Positions 46,328-57,256 of a stretch of 64,000 nt of DNA are shown piece by piece. The notes beneath the pieces are model-generated. The model had not been told where the DNA came from and did no database searches. It saw nothing but the letters and a program-made list of their open reading frames with translations. The stretch comes from Nocardia anocheti (GTDB lineage: Bacteria; Actinomycetota; Actinomycetes; Mycobacteriales; Mycobacteriaceae). Within the stretch, counting starts at the first letter, position 1, and each line of letters starts with the position of its first letter. The stretch is from NCBI RefSeq assembly GCF_029675105.1, contig NZ_JAQQFV010000004.1, positions 310,001 through 374,000 on the forward strand, written 5' to 3'. Position numbers and translations under genes: made by a program.

Positions 46328-46555
46328 CGGTCGGCTTCCTCCACTCACGTTGGTCTTGCACATGTCCGCGCCACAGCTGCGACGCGTAATTCTGGGCTCA
46401 TCCCCGCATCGGCGGGGGAAGAACTTCGGCTGCCTGCGGAATCACCCGGCCGTCCGGCCAGGTGTCAATCGCGGGGCAGCGACCGACCTAGGCTACCAGA
46501 ACGGTAACCACTCCCCCAATTCGGCCGGTCAGGGCCGAATCGGGGGCAGCCGGGG

Positions 46556-49500
46556 TCAATTCGATCCGTCCGCCGGGGCGCCAGCGGGACGGCCCACCGC
46601 GCGGCGGCGCGGCTTGCGTTCCGGGACGACCACGGGCTCCGCGGCGAAGTCCACCACGGCCGTGGGCGGCTGTTCGCTCGTCGAGAGGACGAACACCGCG
46701 CCCGCGCTGTCCGGCGCCGGAGCGGCGGTCGAGCGGGCCACCCGGCGCCTGCGGGTCCGGGGAGCGGGCTCCTCGGCCTCGGGGGCGGGCTCGGGCTCGG
46801 CGATCGAGGACTCGGGAGCGGCGGCGTCGGGCTGCGCGGCGGCGGGCGCCGACTCCGTAGCGGCGACGTCCGCTCCCGTGTCCGTGACACTCGACTCGGC
46901 GTCAGCTTCCGGTTCCGCGACAGCGGCTTCGGCTTCGGCGGGTGTGGATTCGGTCACCGTCGCGGTGGCGGGCTCGGCGGGCGCCGGACTCTCGTCGGAC
47001 GCCGTCGACTCGGCCGGGATGACCCCGGTCAGCGCCGGGCTCTCCGTGGCCGTCTCCGACTGCGCCCCCGCGCCGCGGCTGGACCGCCGCGACCGCGAGC
47101 GCGAGCGGCGGGTCGGCTCGGCAGGTGCCTCCGCCACGGCCTCGGCCGGTGCCGCCTCCGTGGTGGAGTCGGCCGTCTCGTCGAGGGGCTCGCCGTCCTC
47201 ACCGTGATGGGCGGCCATCGCGAGCGCGACCGGGTGGGCCCGCTTGACCGCGATGTCCTCCTCGCCGTGCTCGACGTGTGGCGCGGTGCCGTTGGAGGCC
47301 GGGGTGGCCGCCACGGGCTGCTTGTCGCGGTCCTTGTCCTTGCCGCGGCGACGGCGCGAGCCGCCCTCCTTGGCGCGCGGTTCCTCGGCGGCCGACCCGG
47401 CGTCCACCGGGTAGGAGTGCACCAGGATGCCGCGGCCGTGGCAGTGCTCGCAGGTGGTGGAGAACGCCTCGACCAGGCCGGTGCCCAGCTTCTTGCGGGT
47501 CATCTGGACCAGCCCCAGCGAGGTGACCTCGGAGACCTGGTGACGGGTGCGGTCGCGGCCCAGCGCCTCGGTGAGACGACGCAGCACCAGATCGCGGTTG
47601 GACTCGAGCACCATGTCGATGAAGTCGACCACGATCATGCCGCCGATATCGCGCAGCCGCATCTGGCGCACGATCTCCTCGGCCGCCTCCAGGTTGTTCT
47701 TGGTGACGGTCTCCTCGAGGTTCGACGAGCCCGAGCCGGTGAACTTGCCGGTGTTGACGTCCACGACGGTCATCGCCTCGGTGCGGTCGATCACGAGGGT
47801 GCCGCCGGAGGGCAGCCACACCTTGCGGTCGAGCGCCTTGGCCAGCTGCTCGTCGATACGGAAGGCGTCGAACACGTCGACCCCGTTGTTCTCGTGCCGG
47901 TTCACCCGCGGCAGCAGGTCCGGCGCGACGGTGCGCACGTAGTTCTCGACGGTGCTCCAGGCGCGGTCGCCCTCGATGACCAGCCGGGCGAAGTCCTCGT
48001 TGAACAGATCGCGGATGACCTTGACCAGCATGTCGGGCTCTTCGTAGAGCGCCTTGGGGGCGTCCTTGCCCGCGCCCTTCGACGCCTCCTCGATGGTGCG
48101 CCAGGTGGCCTGCAGCCGCTCGACGTCGCGCGCCAGTTCGGCCTCGCTCACGCCCTCGGAGGCGGTGCGGATGATCACGCCCGCGTCGGCGGGCACGATG
48201 TCGCGCAGGATCTCCTTGAGCCGCTTGCGCTCGGTGTCGGGCAGCTTGCGGCTGATCCCGGTGGAGGTGCCGCCCGGCACGTACACCAGGAAGCGGCCCG
48301 CCAGGGAGATCTGGGTGGTCAGCCGGGCGCCCTTGTGCCCGACCGGGTCCTTGGAGACCTGCACCAGCACCTGGTCGCCGGGCTTGAGCGCCTGCTCGAT
48401 CTTGCGTTCCTTGCCGCCCAGACCGGCGGCCTCCCAGTTCACCTCACCGGCGTAGAGCACGCCGTTGCGGCCGCGGCCGATGTCGATGAACGCCGCCTCC
48501 ATGCTGGGCAGCACGTTCTGCACCTTGCCGAGGTAGACATTGCCCACCATCGACGCCTGGCCGGAACTGGTGACGAAGTGCTCGACGAGGATGTTGTCCT
48601 CGAGCACCGCGACCTGGGTGGTGATCTGGTGACCCGGCGCGTGCTCGGCGGCGTCGAAGGACTTCTCCCGCACGACCATCACCCGGTCCACCGCCTCGCG
48701 GCGGGCCAGGAACTCCGACTCGGTCAGGATCGGCGGACGACGCCGCCCGGCCTCGCGACCGTCCCGGCGACGCTGCCGCTTGGCCTCGAGCCGGGTGGAC
48801 CCGGAGATGCCCTGCACCTCGTCGGCCCCGGACCGGCCACGGCTCTTGTTGCGCGGCTCGCGCTCGTGCACGACGGTGTTGGGCGGATCGTCCTCGGCGG
48901 AGGCCTCCTCGCCGGACTCCCCGCCGACCTTGCGGCGCCGACGACGGCGACGGCGACGGCTCGCGCCCTCGGGCAGCGTGTCCTCGTCGTCCTCGTCGGA
49001 GTCCTCGGTCTGCTCGGCGGACTCGGTGTTCTGCTCGGTGGCGGCGGTGGGCTCGTCGTCGGTGTCGGACTCGTCGGTCTCGGTGTCGTCACCGTCGGCG
49101 GACTGCTCGCCGCGGCCACGGCCACGGCCACGGCGGCCCCGACGACGGCGGCGCGGCTGGCCGTCGGCGTCGTGGTCACCGGACTGGTCGGAATCGGTGT
49201 CAGTGGTGTCGTCGGTGGCGGCCTCGGCGGACGCGTCCTCGGTCACCGTGGGCTCGGTCTCGAGCTCCTCGGCGGGGGCGGCGGGCTCCTCGGTGCGCTT
49301 GGTGCGCGCGGTGCGGCGGCGCTTGCGGGCCTCTTCGGCGGCGGTGGCGTCCGGCGGCAGGAACAGCGGCGCGGCCACGGCGGGCGCCTCGAAGGCGACC
49401 GGCTCGGCCGGGGCGGGGGTCTCGGTCACCCGGTGGGTGAACAGCCCGGTGTGCGCGTCGTCGGCCGTCGGGGCGAAGACCTCATCGGTGCGCGCGACCT

Positions 49501-49819
49501 CGGGGGCGGAGAACAGGGTCGCGGCGGGTGCGGTGGTGTCGGCCGGTTGCTCGGCGACGGGGGCGGCGGCGGTGGGCGCCGGGGATGCTGGGGATTCGCC
49601 GGTCTCGGCGTCGGCGGCGATCGAGTCGCGCACGGTCTCGGCGACCGCGCGGTCGACATTGGATTGGACGCTGCGCGCCTCGGTTCCCAATTCGGCCAGT
49701 TTGGCCAGGATGCGCTTGCTGGTCACTCCCAGTCGCTTGGCCAGCGCATGAACTCGAATTCGCTCCGGCAATTGATCGGCATCCTGTTGTGTTGTGTCCA
49801 GCGGCTCTTGTTCGGCCAC
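46556..49819 (-). CDS. rne: Ribonuclease E/G
   Basis: 1087 residues. An IF2-N-like domain (RIRVHALAKRLGVTSKRI, about 20-66) leads into about 240 residues of acidic/Arg-rich disorder, then the catalytic core: S1 domain (VGNVYLGKVQNVLPSMEAAF), DNase I-like site with Asp in TVVDVNTGKFTG near 683 and IVVDFIDMVLES near 728, and the Zn-link CEHCHGRG near 788. A further disordered tail of about 280 residues follows. The enzyme cleaves RNA endonucleolytically in mRNA decay and rRNA processing. GTG 49819 is chosen because GAGGAG lies 5 bases upstream. Confidence 0.93.
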   Translation of the reverse strand: MAEQEPLDTTQQDADQLPERIRVHALAKRLGVTSKRILAKLAELGTEARSVQSNVDRAVAETVRDSIAADAETGESPASPAPTAAAPVAEQPADTTAPAATLFSAPEVARTDEVFAPTADDAHTGLFTHRVTETPAPAEPVAFEAPAVAAPLFLPPDATAAEEARKRRRTARTKRTEEPAAPAEELETEPTVTEDASAEAATDDTTDTDSDQSGDHDADGQPRRRRRGRRGRGRGRGEQSADGDDTETDESDTDDEPTAATEQNTESAEQTEDSDEDDEDTLPEGASRRRRRRRRRKVGGESGEEASAEDDPPNTVVHEREPRNKSRGRSGADEVQGISGSTRLEAKRQRRRDGREAGRRRPPILTESEFLARREAVDRVMVVREKSFDAAEHAPGHQITTQVAVLEDNILVEHFVTSSGQASMVGNVYLGKVQNVLPSMEAAFIDIGRGRNGVLYAGEVNWEAAGLGGKERKIEQALKPGDQVLVQVSKDPVGHKGARLTTQISLAGRFLVYVPGGTSTGISRKLPDTERKRLKEILRDIVPADAGVIIRTASEGVSEAELARDVERLQATWRTIEEASKGAGKDAPKALYEEPDMLVKVIRDLFNEDFARLVIEGDRAWSTVENYVRTVAPDLLPRVNRHENNGVDVFDAFRIDEQLAKALDRKVWLPSGGTLVIDRTEAMTVVDVNTGKFTGSGSSNLEETVTKNNLEAAEEIVRQMRLRDIGGMIVVDFIDMVLESNRDLVLRRLTEALGRDRTRHQVSEVTSLGLVQMTRKKLGTGLVEAFSTTCEHCHGRGILVHSYPVDAGSAAEEPRAKEGGSRRRRGKDKDRDKQPVAATPASNGTAPHVEHGEEDIAVKRAHPVALAMAAHHGEDGEPLDETADSTTEAAPAEAVAEAPAEPTRRSRSRSRRSSRGAGAQSETATESPALTGVIPAESTASDESPAPAEPATATVTESTPAEAEAAVAEPEADAESSVTDTGADVAATESAPAAAQPDAAAPESSIAEPEPAPEAEEPAPRTRRRRVARSTAAPAPDSAGAVFVLSTSEQPPTAVVDFAAEPVVVPERKPRRRAVGRPAGAPADGSN

Positions 49820-50284
49820 GAAGTCTCCTCGGGCCCCCGGGCGCGTCCATCCCCGGTACGGGTGTACGCGGCCGACGCGGGGGCATCGTCCGTGCACCTC
49901 ACACCCGATGGTGCGAGGGTCATCTGGTCTCGCCCCGTGCGTCCGGTCGCGCCTGGAAATCGATCATCTGGCGGGCCAACCGGTCACACGGCGCCTGGCT
50001 GTACGGCGACGCCGCGTTTCGAGCGCTCATCCAGCGTGCCGGTGCGGGCGTCCCCAGCAACAGGGTCGTCCGTGGCAGCGATGATCGGCATCCAACCGCG
50101 ATGTCATCCGGTCATGTCCGTCGCCGCTGTCACGTACCTGCGCGACAGGGTCCGGCATCGAACACGTCCGTAGTCAGTATCCCATACGGTTCGCGCGAGG
50201 ATCGCCATCGGCGCAACTCACACGAACTCCGCGTCACTCGAGCTCGCCGCGCCCACGACGGGCGCGACGAGCGAGGACAGCAGA
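49820..50284 (-). other. Gene-free rne leader/promoter region
   Basis: 465 bases without a convincing gene. On the minus strand GATACT (near 50180) could be a -10 element, leaving a 5' leader of about 350 nt, long enough for autoregulation like that known for E. coli rne. No specific structure is claimed. Confidence 0.4.
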
Positions 50285-50701
50285 TCAAGCAGGAAATTCG
50301 GGGAACCAGAGCGCGATCTCGCGCTTGGCGGACTCGGGCGAGTCGGAACCGTGAACGAGGTTGAACTGGGTCTCCAGACCGAAGTCGCCACGGATGGTGC
50401 CGGGGGTGGCCTTCTCGACCGGGTCGGTGCCACCGGCGAGCTGACGGAAGGCCGCGATCGCGCGAGGACCCTCCAGCACGGCCGCCACGACCGGGCCCGA
50501 GGTGATGAACTCGATGAGCGAACCGAAGAACGGCCGCTCGGCGTGCTCGGCGTAGTGCTCTTCGGCGAGCGCCACGGACACGTTCTTCAGCTCCAGGGCC
50601 TGCAGGGTGAGGCCCTTGCGCTCGATGCGCGCGAGCACCTCGCCGACGAGTCCACGCGAGACACCGTCCGGCTTGATGAGTACCAACGTCTGCTCAGTCA
50701 C
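50285..50701 (-). CDS. ndk: Nucleoside diphosphate kinase
   Basis: 138 residues. [14 protein letters not shown] at the N-terminus and active-site His117 in [12 protein letters not shown]. It balances nucleoside triphosphates. 53 bases downstream of the DUF4233 gene; same strand and probably same unit as folC. Confidence 0.97.
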   Translation of the reverse strand: MTEQTLVLIKPDGVSRGLVGEVLARIERKGLTLQALELKNVSVALAEEHYAEHAERPFFGSLIEFITSGPVVAAVLEGPRAIAAFRQLAGGTDPVEKATPGTIRGDFGLETQFNLVHGSDSPESAKREIALWFPEFPA

Positions 50702-50754
50702 GCAGCAACATTAGCGTCGCCTGCGGCGCCGCGCTGAGCGGCCCCCTGGGCCGC

Positions 50755-51153
50755 TCAGGGTTCGGAGCGCTTTATCCGCTGGCTGGGGAGCAGACCGGCG
50801 TCCATTCGGCGTTGGACGTCCGAGCGCAGGACCAGGATGAAGGCCCAGACCGCGACGAAGACCAGGCCGATGATGCCGATCGACAGGTGGATGAACACGC
50901 CGAGCAGCAGCAGCACCTGCAGGGCGATGTTGAACGGGATCGCCCACGGCTTGCGCTGCACCCCGGCGCCCAGGATCATCAGCACCGACAGCGCCACCAG
51001 GTAGGTGCCGGAGAACCAGGTGACCCCGCCGCCCACGTCGGCGACCACCGGCAGCGCGAGCAGCACCACGATGGCCTCGAGGACCAGGGTGCCCGCCATG
51101 ACACCGCGCAGCCCCTTCCACGGATCGGTGGCGGGGGGTGGGACCTCGCTCAT
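50755..51153 (-). CDS. DUF4233 membrane protein
   Basis: 132 residues with four membrane helices (about 16-38, 45-62, 70-86, 90-110). DUF4233 proteins are encoded between folC and ndk throughout actinobacteria (Rv2446c); function unknown. Overlaps folC by 4 bp. Confidence 0.85.
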   Translation of the reverse strand: MSEVPPPATDPWKGLRGVMAGTLVLEAIVVLLALPVVADVGGGVTWFSGTYLVALSVLMILGAGVQRKPWAIPFNIALQVLLLLGVFIHLSIGIIGLVFVAVWAFILVLRSDVQRRMDAGLLPSQRIKRSEP

Positions 51154-52613
51154 GAGGGAGCCTTTCCGAACAGGGCGCGCGCGGCGCCCGCGGTCACCAC
51201 CGAGCCGGTGACGATCACACCGGCGCCGGAGATCACGTCGCCGTCGTCACCGGCCTGTTCGGCCAGCGCGATCGCCGATTCCAGCGCGTCGGGCAGGGTG
51301 TCGGCGGTGATCACCCGTTCGTCGCCGAAGCGCTGCACGGCCAGGTCGGCCAGGGCGTCGACGTCCATCGCGCGTGGCGAGCCGTTGCTGGTGACGACGA
51401 TCTCGTCGAACACCGGCTCGAGCGCGTCGAGGATGCCCGCCGCGTCCTTGTCGGCGAGCACGGCGACCACGCCGACCAGCTTGCGGAAGTCGAACTCGGA
51501 GGTCAGCGTGGCCGCCAGCGCTTGGGCTCCGGCGGGATTGTGCGCGGCGTCGACGAAGATGGTGGGCGCGTTGCGCATGCGCTCCATCCGGCCGGGGCTG
51601 GCCACGCTCGCGAAACCGGCGCGCACCGCCTCGATGTCGAGCTGACGGTCGGCACCGGCGCCGAAGAACGCCTCCACCGCGGCCAGCGCCAGCGCGGCGT
51701 TGCGCGCCTGGTGCTCGCCGTGCAGCGGCAGGAAGATCTCGTCGTAGACGCCGCCGAGACCCTGCAGGGTCAGCAGCTGCCCGCCGACGGCGACGGCGCG
51801 TTCCAGCGGCCGGAACTCCGAGCCCTCGCGCGCCACCGCCGCGTCGGCCTCGACGGCGCGACGCAGCAGCACGTCCATCACCTCGGGCTCCTGCTGGGCG
51901 ATCACCGCGACGGTGTCGACCGGGATCAGCTGCTCGGGAGCGCGCTTGATGATCCCGGCCTTCTCCTTGGCGATCGACTCCAGGTCGGGGCCCAGGTATT
52001 CGGTGTGGTCCAGGCCGATCGGGGTGATCACCGCGACCTGCCCGTCGATCACATTGGTGGCGTCCCAGGTGCCGCCCATGCCCGTCTCGACCACGGCGAC
52101 GTCGACCGGTGCCTCCGCGAAGGCGGCGTAGGCCATGCCGGTGAGCACCTCGAACTTACTCATGGCCGGGCCGCCCGCCGCGGCGGACTGCTTGTCGATC
52201 ATCTCGATGTAGGGCTCGAGCTCGCGGTAGGTCTCCACGTAGCGGGCCGGGCTGATCGGGGCGTTGTCGACGCTGATCCGCTCGGTGGCCAGCTGCAGGT
52301 GCGGGCTGGTGATCCGGCCGGTGCGCCGGTGCAGGGCGGTGAGCAGCGCGTCGATCATCCTGGTCACCGAGGTCTTGCCGTTGGTGCCCGCGATGTGGAT
52401 GGCCGGGTAGTTGCGCTGCGGGTTGCCCAGCAGATCCATCAGGGTGCTGATGCGGGTGAGCGAGGGCTCGATCTTGGTTTCCGGCCAGCGCTTGTCCAGC
52501 TCGGCCTCGACCAGGGCCATCTCGGCCAGTTCGACCGGGGAGGGACCGCCACCGAGCCGGTCCGCCTCGTAGTCCTCGCCCCCGAATTCCGGGTCCGGCT
52601 CGGTGTCGCTCAC
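51150..52613 (-). CDS. folC: Folylpolyglutamate/dihydrofolate synthase
   Basis: 487 residues of the Mur-ligase family: P-loop [17 protein letters not shown] near 69-84, GLDHTEYLG, and the C-terminal [13 protein letters not shown]. It adds glutamates to folates. A 45-residue acidic N-terminal extension precedes the domain. GTG 52613 overlaps the valS stop (GTGA). Confidence 0.93.
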   Translation of the reverse strand: MSDTEPDPEFGGEDYEADRLGGGPSPVELAEMALVEAELDKRWPETKIEPSLTRISTLMDLLGNPQRNYPAIHIAGTNGKTSVTRMIDALLTALHRRTGRITSPHLQLATERISVDNAPISPARYVETYRELEPYIEMIDKQSAAAGGPAMSKFEVLTGMAYAAFAEAPVDVAVVETGMGGTWDATNVIDGQVAVITPIGLDHTEYLGPDLESIAKEKAGIIKRAPEQLIPVDTVAVIAQQEPEVMDVLLRRAVEADAAVAREGSEFRPLERAVAVGGQLLTLQGLGGVYDEIFLPLHGEHQARNAALALAAVEAFFGAGADRQLDIEAVRAGFASVASPGRMERMRNAPTIFVDAAHNPAGAQALAATLTSEFDFRKLVGVVAVLADKDAAGILDALEPVFDEIVVTSNGSPRAMDVDALADLAVQRFGDERVITADTLPDALESAIALAEQAGDDGDVISGAGVIVTGSVVTAGAARALFGKAPS

Positions 52614-55288
52614 CGGGCGCTCAGCTCCGCGAGACGGGCACCGATGCGGGCGACCTCGGCCGCGGCCACGTCGCGACGGCCGGTGATCTTGTCGACCACC
52701 TGCTGGGGCGCCTTGGCCAGAAACTCCGCGTTGCCGAGCTTGGCGGTGGTCTGGTCGAGGTCCTTCTGGGCGACCGCGAGGTCCTTCTCCAGCCTGCGAC
52801 GCTCGGCGACGAGGTCGATGGCACCGGAGGTGTCGAGCTGGACGGTGACCGTGGCGCCGGACAAGCGCACCTGCACCTCGGCGGTGGTGGCGAAGTCCGC
52901 GCCCGGGTCGGTGAGCCGGGCGAGATTGGCCACCGGCGCGGCGAACCCGGCCAGGCCCGCCTCGTCCAGGCCGACCAGCGTGGCCTTCACCTTCTGCTTG
53001 TCGGCCAGGCCCTGGTCGCTGCGGAAGCGGCGGATCTCGGTGATCAGTCGCTGCGCGTCGGCGACCCGCTGGGCGGCGACGGTGTCGGTGACGACGCCGC
53101 TGGCGGCGGGCCACGGCGCCACGACGACGGACTCGCCGCCGGTCAGCGCCTTCCACAGCGTCTCGGTGACGAACGGGATCACCGGGTGCAGCAGGCGCAG
53201 CACCGCGTCGAGCACGGTGCCCAGCACCACCGCGGTGCTCTCGGCGCGCGCGTCGGACTCGGCGAACTGCACCTTCGACAGCTCCAGGTACCAGTCGCAC
53301 AGCTCGTCCCAGGCGAAGTGGTAGAGCGCCTCGCAGGCCTTGCCGAACTCGTAGGCGTCGAAGGCCGCGTCGACCTCGGCGCGCACCTCGTCGAGCCGGT
53401 CGACGATCCAGCGGTCGGTGTCGGTGAGGGTCTCGCGCGGGGGCAGCTCGCCGGTGCGCGCGCCGTTCATCAGCGCGAACTTGGTGGCGTTGAACAGCTT
53501 GGTGACGAAGCTGCGCGAGGCCAGCGCGTGCGGTTCGCCGACCGAGAGGTCGCCGCCCGGCTGGGCGCCGCGGGCCAGGGTGAAGCGCAGCGCGTCGGCG
53601 CCGTAGGAGTTGATCCAGTCCAGCGGGTCGATGCCGTTGCCGCGCGACTTCGACATCTTCTTGCCGTGCTGGTCGCGGATGAGGCCGTGCAGGAAGACGT
53701 CCTCGAACGGCACCTGCTTCTGACCGCCCTTGCCCGCGGTGAGCACCGGGTCGTCGCTGACGAACATCCCGAACATCATCATCCGGGCCACCCAGAAGAA
53801 CAGGATGTCGTAGCCGGTGACGAGCACGCTGGTGGGATAGAACTTGGCCAGATCCGAGGTGGCCTCGGGCCAGCCCATCGTGGAGAACGGCCACAGGCCC
53901 GAGGAGAACCAGGTGTCGAGCACGTCGGGGTCCTGCACCCAACCCTCGGGCGCTTCCTCGTCCGGGCCCAGACACACGATCTCGCCCTCGGGGCCGTACC
54001 AGATCGGGATGCGGTGGCCCCACCACAGCTGGCGCGAGATGCACCAGTCGTGCATGTTGTCGACCCAGTCGAACCAGCGCGGTTCCTGGCTGGCCGGGTG
54101 GATCTTCACGTCGCCGTCGCGCACCGCGTCACCGGCGGCCTTGGCCAGGGATTCGACCTTGACCCACCACTGCATCGACAGGCGCGGCTCGATCGGTTCG
54201 CCGGAACGCTCGGAGTGGCCGACGCTGTGCGTGTAGGGCCGCTTCTCGGCGACCACGCGGCCCTCGGCGGCCAGGCGCTCGCGCACCTTCACGCGCGCCT
54301 CGAAGCGGTCCATGCCGTCGAATTCGGTGCCGGTGCCGGTGATCCGGCCGCCCTCGTCCATGATCGTGGGCATCGGCAGGTTGTGCCGCAGGCCCATCTC
54401 GAAGTCGTTGGGGTCGTGCGCGGGGGTGATCTTCACCGCGCCGGTGCCGAACTCCGGGTCGACGTAGTCGTCGGCGATGATCGGGATCTGGTGGCCGGTG
54501 ATCGGGTGGTACACGGTGGTGCCGATCATCGCCGCGTAGCGCGGGTCGTCGGGGTGCACGGCCACGGCGGTGTCACCGAGCATGGTCTCCACGCGGGTGG
54601 TGGCCACCACGACGTGCGGTTCGTCGTCGTCGAGCGAGCCGTAGCGCAGGGAGACGAGTTCGCCCTCGACGTCCTTGTAGTCCACCTCGAGGTCGGAGAT
54701 ACCGGTCTCGAGCACCGGCGACCAGTTCACCAGGCGCTCGGCCCGGTAGATCAGGCCCGCGTCGAACATGCGCTTGAAGATGGTGCGCACCGCGCGCGAG
54801 AGGGTGTCGTCCATGGTGAAGCGGTCGCGGCTCCAGTCCACGCCGTCACCGAGCGCGCGCATCTGCCACTGGATGGCGCCGCCGGACTCGCGCTTCCAGT
54901 CCCAGACCTTGTCGATGAACAGTTCGCGGCCGAATTCCTCTTTGGTCTTGCCGTCGGCGGCGAGCTGCTTCTCCACCACGCTCTGGGTGGCGATACCCGC
55001 GTGGTCCATGCCCGGCAGCCACAGCACCTCGTAGCCCTGCATCCGCTTGCGGCGGGTGAGGGTGTCCATCAGGGTGTGGTCGAGCGCGTGGCCCATGTGC
55101 AGGGTGCCGGTGACGTTCGGCGGGGGCAGCACGATCGAGTAGGCGGGCTTGCCGCTGCTCGCGTCGGCGCCGAAATATCCCGCGGCTACCCAGCCCTCGT
55201 ACAGGTCGGCCTCTACCTCGCCGGGGTTCCAGCTCTTGGGCAGGGCATCGGCACGATTACGCGAGTTGTCTGGGGCTGCGCTGGTCAC
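52610..55288 (-). CDS. valS: Valyl-tRNA synthetase
   Basis: 892 residues. Class I signatures [11 protein letters not shown] (HIGH) near 63 and KMSKSRGN (KMSKS) near 545, editing domain between them and a C-terminal coiled coil ([20 protein letters not shown]). GTG start. First gene of valS-folC-DUF4233-ndk, preceded by a long leader hairpin (55359-55401). Confidence 0.96.
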   Translation of the reverse strand: MTSAAPDNSRNRADALPKSWNPGEVEADLYEGWVAAGYFGADASSGKPAYSIVLPPPNVTGTLHMGHALDHTLMDTLTRRKRMQGYEVLWLPGMDHAGIATQSVVEKQLAADGKTKEEFGRELFIDKVWDWKRESGGAIQWQMRALGDGVDWSRDRFTMDDTLSRAVRTIFKRMFDAGLIYRAERLVNWSPVLETGISDLEVDYKDVEGELVSLRYGSLDDDEPHVVVATTRVETMLGDTAVAVHPDDPRYAAMIGTTVYHPITGHQIPIIADDYVDPEFGTGAVKITPAHDPNDFEMGLRHNLPMPTIMDEGGRITGTGTEFDGMDRFEARVKVRERLAAEGRVVAEKRPYTHSVGHSERSGEPIEPRLSMQWWVKVESLAKAAGDAVRDGDVKIHPASQEPRWFDWVDNMHDWCISRQLWWGHRIPIWYGPEGEIVCLGPDEEAPEGWVQDPDVLDTWFSSGLWPFSTMGWPEATSDLAKFYPTSVLVTGYDILFFWVARMMMFGMFVSDDPVLTAGKGGQKQVPFEDVFLHGLIRDQHGKKMSKSRGNGIDPLDWINSYGADALRFTLARGAQPGGDLSVGEPHALASRSFVTKLFNATKFALMNGARTGELPPRETLTDTDRWIVDRLDEVRAEVDAAFDAYEFGKACEALYHFAWDELCDWYLELSKVQFAESDARAESTAVVLGTVLDAVLRLLHPVIPFVTETLWKALTGGESVVVAPWPAASGVVTDTVAAQRVADAQRLITEIRRFRSDQGLADKQKVKATLVGLDEAGLAGFAAPVANLARLTDPGADFATTAEVQVRLSGATVTVQLDTSGAIDLVAERRRLEKDLAVAQKDLDQTTAKLGNAEFLAKAPQQVVDKITGRRDVAAAEVARIGARLAELSAR

Positions 55289-55600
55289 CCACCAATCCTA
55301 AGGGCCGCGCGAACCCGCTCCGTCTCGGGGGACGTTCGCGTCGGTGCCCGGAAAACAGAGACGGAACCTTCGGTGGATGAGGGACACCGAAGATTCCGTC
55401 TACTGCTCTCGACCCTACCGACGTTTCGACACCGTAAGCCGAATCCATAGGCAATTCTCAGCTTCCCGGCGCGGTCTTGGGGTTCGTCACGGAGACGCAC
55501 CGGGCGACACGCGGAAACTGTTGTCGGACAACCTCCTCCGACGAAAATTCAGGGTCGTCCCCGATTGCCGAATTGTCCGTTTTCGCGGAACCTGGAGAGG
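55289..55600. other. Divergent intergenic region of valS and the AAA gene
   Basis: 312 bases without a supported gene. It contains the valS leader hairpin (55359-55401). I looked for a T-box core (AGGGUGGNACCGCG-like) and found none. Confidence 0.5.
55359..55401 (-). promoter_or_regulatory. Terminator-like hairpin in the valS leader
   Basis: Bases 55359-55375 and 55385-55401 form a 17-bp stem with one mismatch and a 9-nt loop. On the minus strand it is followed by TCTGTTTTCC, a U-rich tail, and lies 71 bases upstream of the valS start, where no upstream minus-strand gene needs termination. This is the arrangement of transcription attenuation. Confidence 0.5.
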
Positions 55601-56302
55601 GTGACACCCCCGCTCGATTCCGCCGCCGCTCCGGCCTCGCGGCCCCTGCCGTCCCGCACCGTCGCCCCGGTCGCTCTCGTCGATCTCCGCGCGAGCGAGG
55701 TCGCCGAACTCCGCTACCCCGCCGCCAGCGTGCTCGTCTTCGCCGGGGTGCCCGGCGCGGGCAAATCCACCGCGCTCCATCGCTTCTTCGCGGCCGGTCC
55801 GGAGGCCGAGGGGCCGGTGCGCTCGGCGGCCGGTGCGCTGGTGCTCGATTCGCACCATTCCCGCAACCGGCTACGGCACCGGCTGGGATCGGTGCCGTAC
55901 GCGCTGTGGCGTCCGCTGGTGCACGTGGCGCACTATCGCGCGATCCGGGACGCGCTGCGCGGCACCGACGGTCCGGTCGCCGTGCACGACTGCGCCACCT
56001 TCGGCTGGAGCCGCAGGCTCATCACCCGCTGGGCCGCCGAAGGCGAGCGCGAGCTGCACATGGTGCTCATCGACGTGCCCGCGCCGCAGGCCAGACACGG
56101 TCAGGTCACCCGGGGGCGCCGGGTCAACGGCCTGGCCTTCCGCGGCCACTGCCGCCGCTGGGAACGGCTGATGCGCGAGCTCGGCGCCCGCTCGGGCACC
56201 CCGGCGACCGGGGACGCGACCGCGCTGGCCGGGGGCTCGGTGGTGATCATCGACCGGCCGACGCTCAGCGCCGTCGCGCGCATCGTCTTCGACGCCGCCT
56301 GA
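55601..56302 (+). CDS. AAA family ATPase / zeta-toxin-like kinase
   Basis: 233 residues. Walker A AGVPGAGKST (near 48-57) with the zeta-toxin/phosphotransferase context, then VLDSHHSRNRLR and VAVHDCATFGWSRR. It resembles small P-loop kinases of unknown substrate rather than a classical AAA+ protein. GTG 55601 follows GGAG by 4 bases; a TTG at 55565 is an alternative. Convergent with the diacylglycerol-kinase-like gene, 3 bases apart. Confidence 0.65.
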   Translation: MTPPLDSAAAPASRPLPSRTVAPVALVDLRASEVAELRYPAASVLVFAGVPGAGKSTALHRFFAAGPEAEGPVRSAAGALVLDSHHSRNRLRHRLGSVPYALWRPLVHVAHYRAIRDALRGTDGPVAVHDCATFGWSRRLITRWAAEGERELHMVLIDVPAPQARHGQVTRGRRVNGLAFRGHCRRWERLMRELGARSGTPATGDATALAGGSVVIIDRPTLSAVARIVFDAA

Positions 56303-56305
56303 GGG

Positions 56306-57256
56306 TCAGGGCACCATCACGGTGAGCGCGCCGGGCATCGCCTGCACGGTGACCGGCAGCATGCCCGCGGGTTCGCCGTCGGCGGTGGCGTAGCCGTCGG
56401 GCGCGGTGACGGTGATCCGGCGCGCCCGGTAGCGCCTGGTCGACGGGTGGTCGATGCGCTTGCCCGCCGACAACGCGGGCAGCAGCCGGGCCATGGCGAG
56501 CCGGGAGACCGCGCCGACCACGGTGATGTCGAGGTAGCCGTCGTCGTCGAGCGCCTCGGGGCACACGAGCATGCCGCCGCCGTAGGTGCGGGTGTTGCCG
56601 ATGGGAGCCATGACCGCGTCCAGTTCGACGACGGTGTGCTCGCCCGGCGGGTTGTCGAGCGCGCCGGGCGCGAGGCCCGACAGTTCGATCCGGAACGGCA
56701 GGGTGTAGCCGCGCAGCAGTTCGGCGGCCGCGGCGACGGTGTAGCGCAGCCGTCCGCGCGGGTAGCGCATCTCGTTGGCGCGCAGGGTGACCCGCGCGTC
56801 GAAGCCGGTGCCGACGACCGTGGCGAACCAGGTGGGCGTCTCGTGCAGCGATTCGATGCGGCCCAGGTCGATGGTGCGCGAGCGGCCGCGCAGCACGATC
56901 TCGGTGGCCGCGCGCGGATCGTCGACGGGGATGCCGAGTTCCCTGGCCAGGTCGTTGCCGGTGCCCGCGGGGACCAGCGCCAGCGGGACGCTGCTGTGCG
57001 CGAGCGCGGGCAGCAGCGCGTTCATCAGCCCGTCGCCGCCGACACACACCACCGCGTCGGGCCGCTCGGCCACCGACGACACCGCCGCGCGGACCCGCTC
57101 CACGGACTCCGCGGCACTGTCCTCGCGCACCTCGGTCACCGCGACGCCGTGGCCGAGCAGGCCGTCGAGCACCGCGCCGGAGACGCCCTCGCCCCGGCCG
57201 ATCCCGGAGTGCGGATTGGTCACGACGAGCACGCGCCGCACCGAATGTTCGTTCAC
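56306..57256 (-). CDS. Diacylglycerol kinase-like lipid kinase
   Basis: 316 residues. DAGK catalytic motifs: TNPHSGIGRGE, CVGGDGLMNALLPAL and PAGTGNDLARELGIP. Orthologous in context to Rv2252, which phosphorylates diacylglycerol and has been tied to phosphatidylinositol mannoside synthesis. GTG 57256 overlaps the stop of the flavoprotein gene (GTGA). Confidence 0.85.
   Translation of the reverse strand: MNEHSVRRVLVVTNPHSGIGRGEGVSGAVLDGLLGHGVAVTEVREDSAAESVERVRAAVSSVAERPDAVVCVGGDGLMNALLPALAHSSVPLALVPAGTGNDLARELGIPVDDPRAATEIVLRGRSRTIDLGRIESLHETPTWFATVVGTGFDARVTLRANEMRYPRGRLRYTVAAAAELLRGYTLPFRIELSGLAPGALDNPPGEHTVVELDAVMAPIGNTRTYGGGMLVCPEALDDDGYLDITVVGAVSRLAMARLLPALSAGKRIDHPSTRRYRARRITVTAPDGYATADGEPAGMLPVTVQAMPGALTVMVP

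Noticed and set aside
55289..55460. T-box riboswitch before valS
   Set aside because: The conserved T-box sequence and specifier arrangement were not found; only the terminator-like hairpin is reported.
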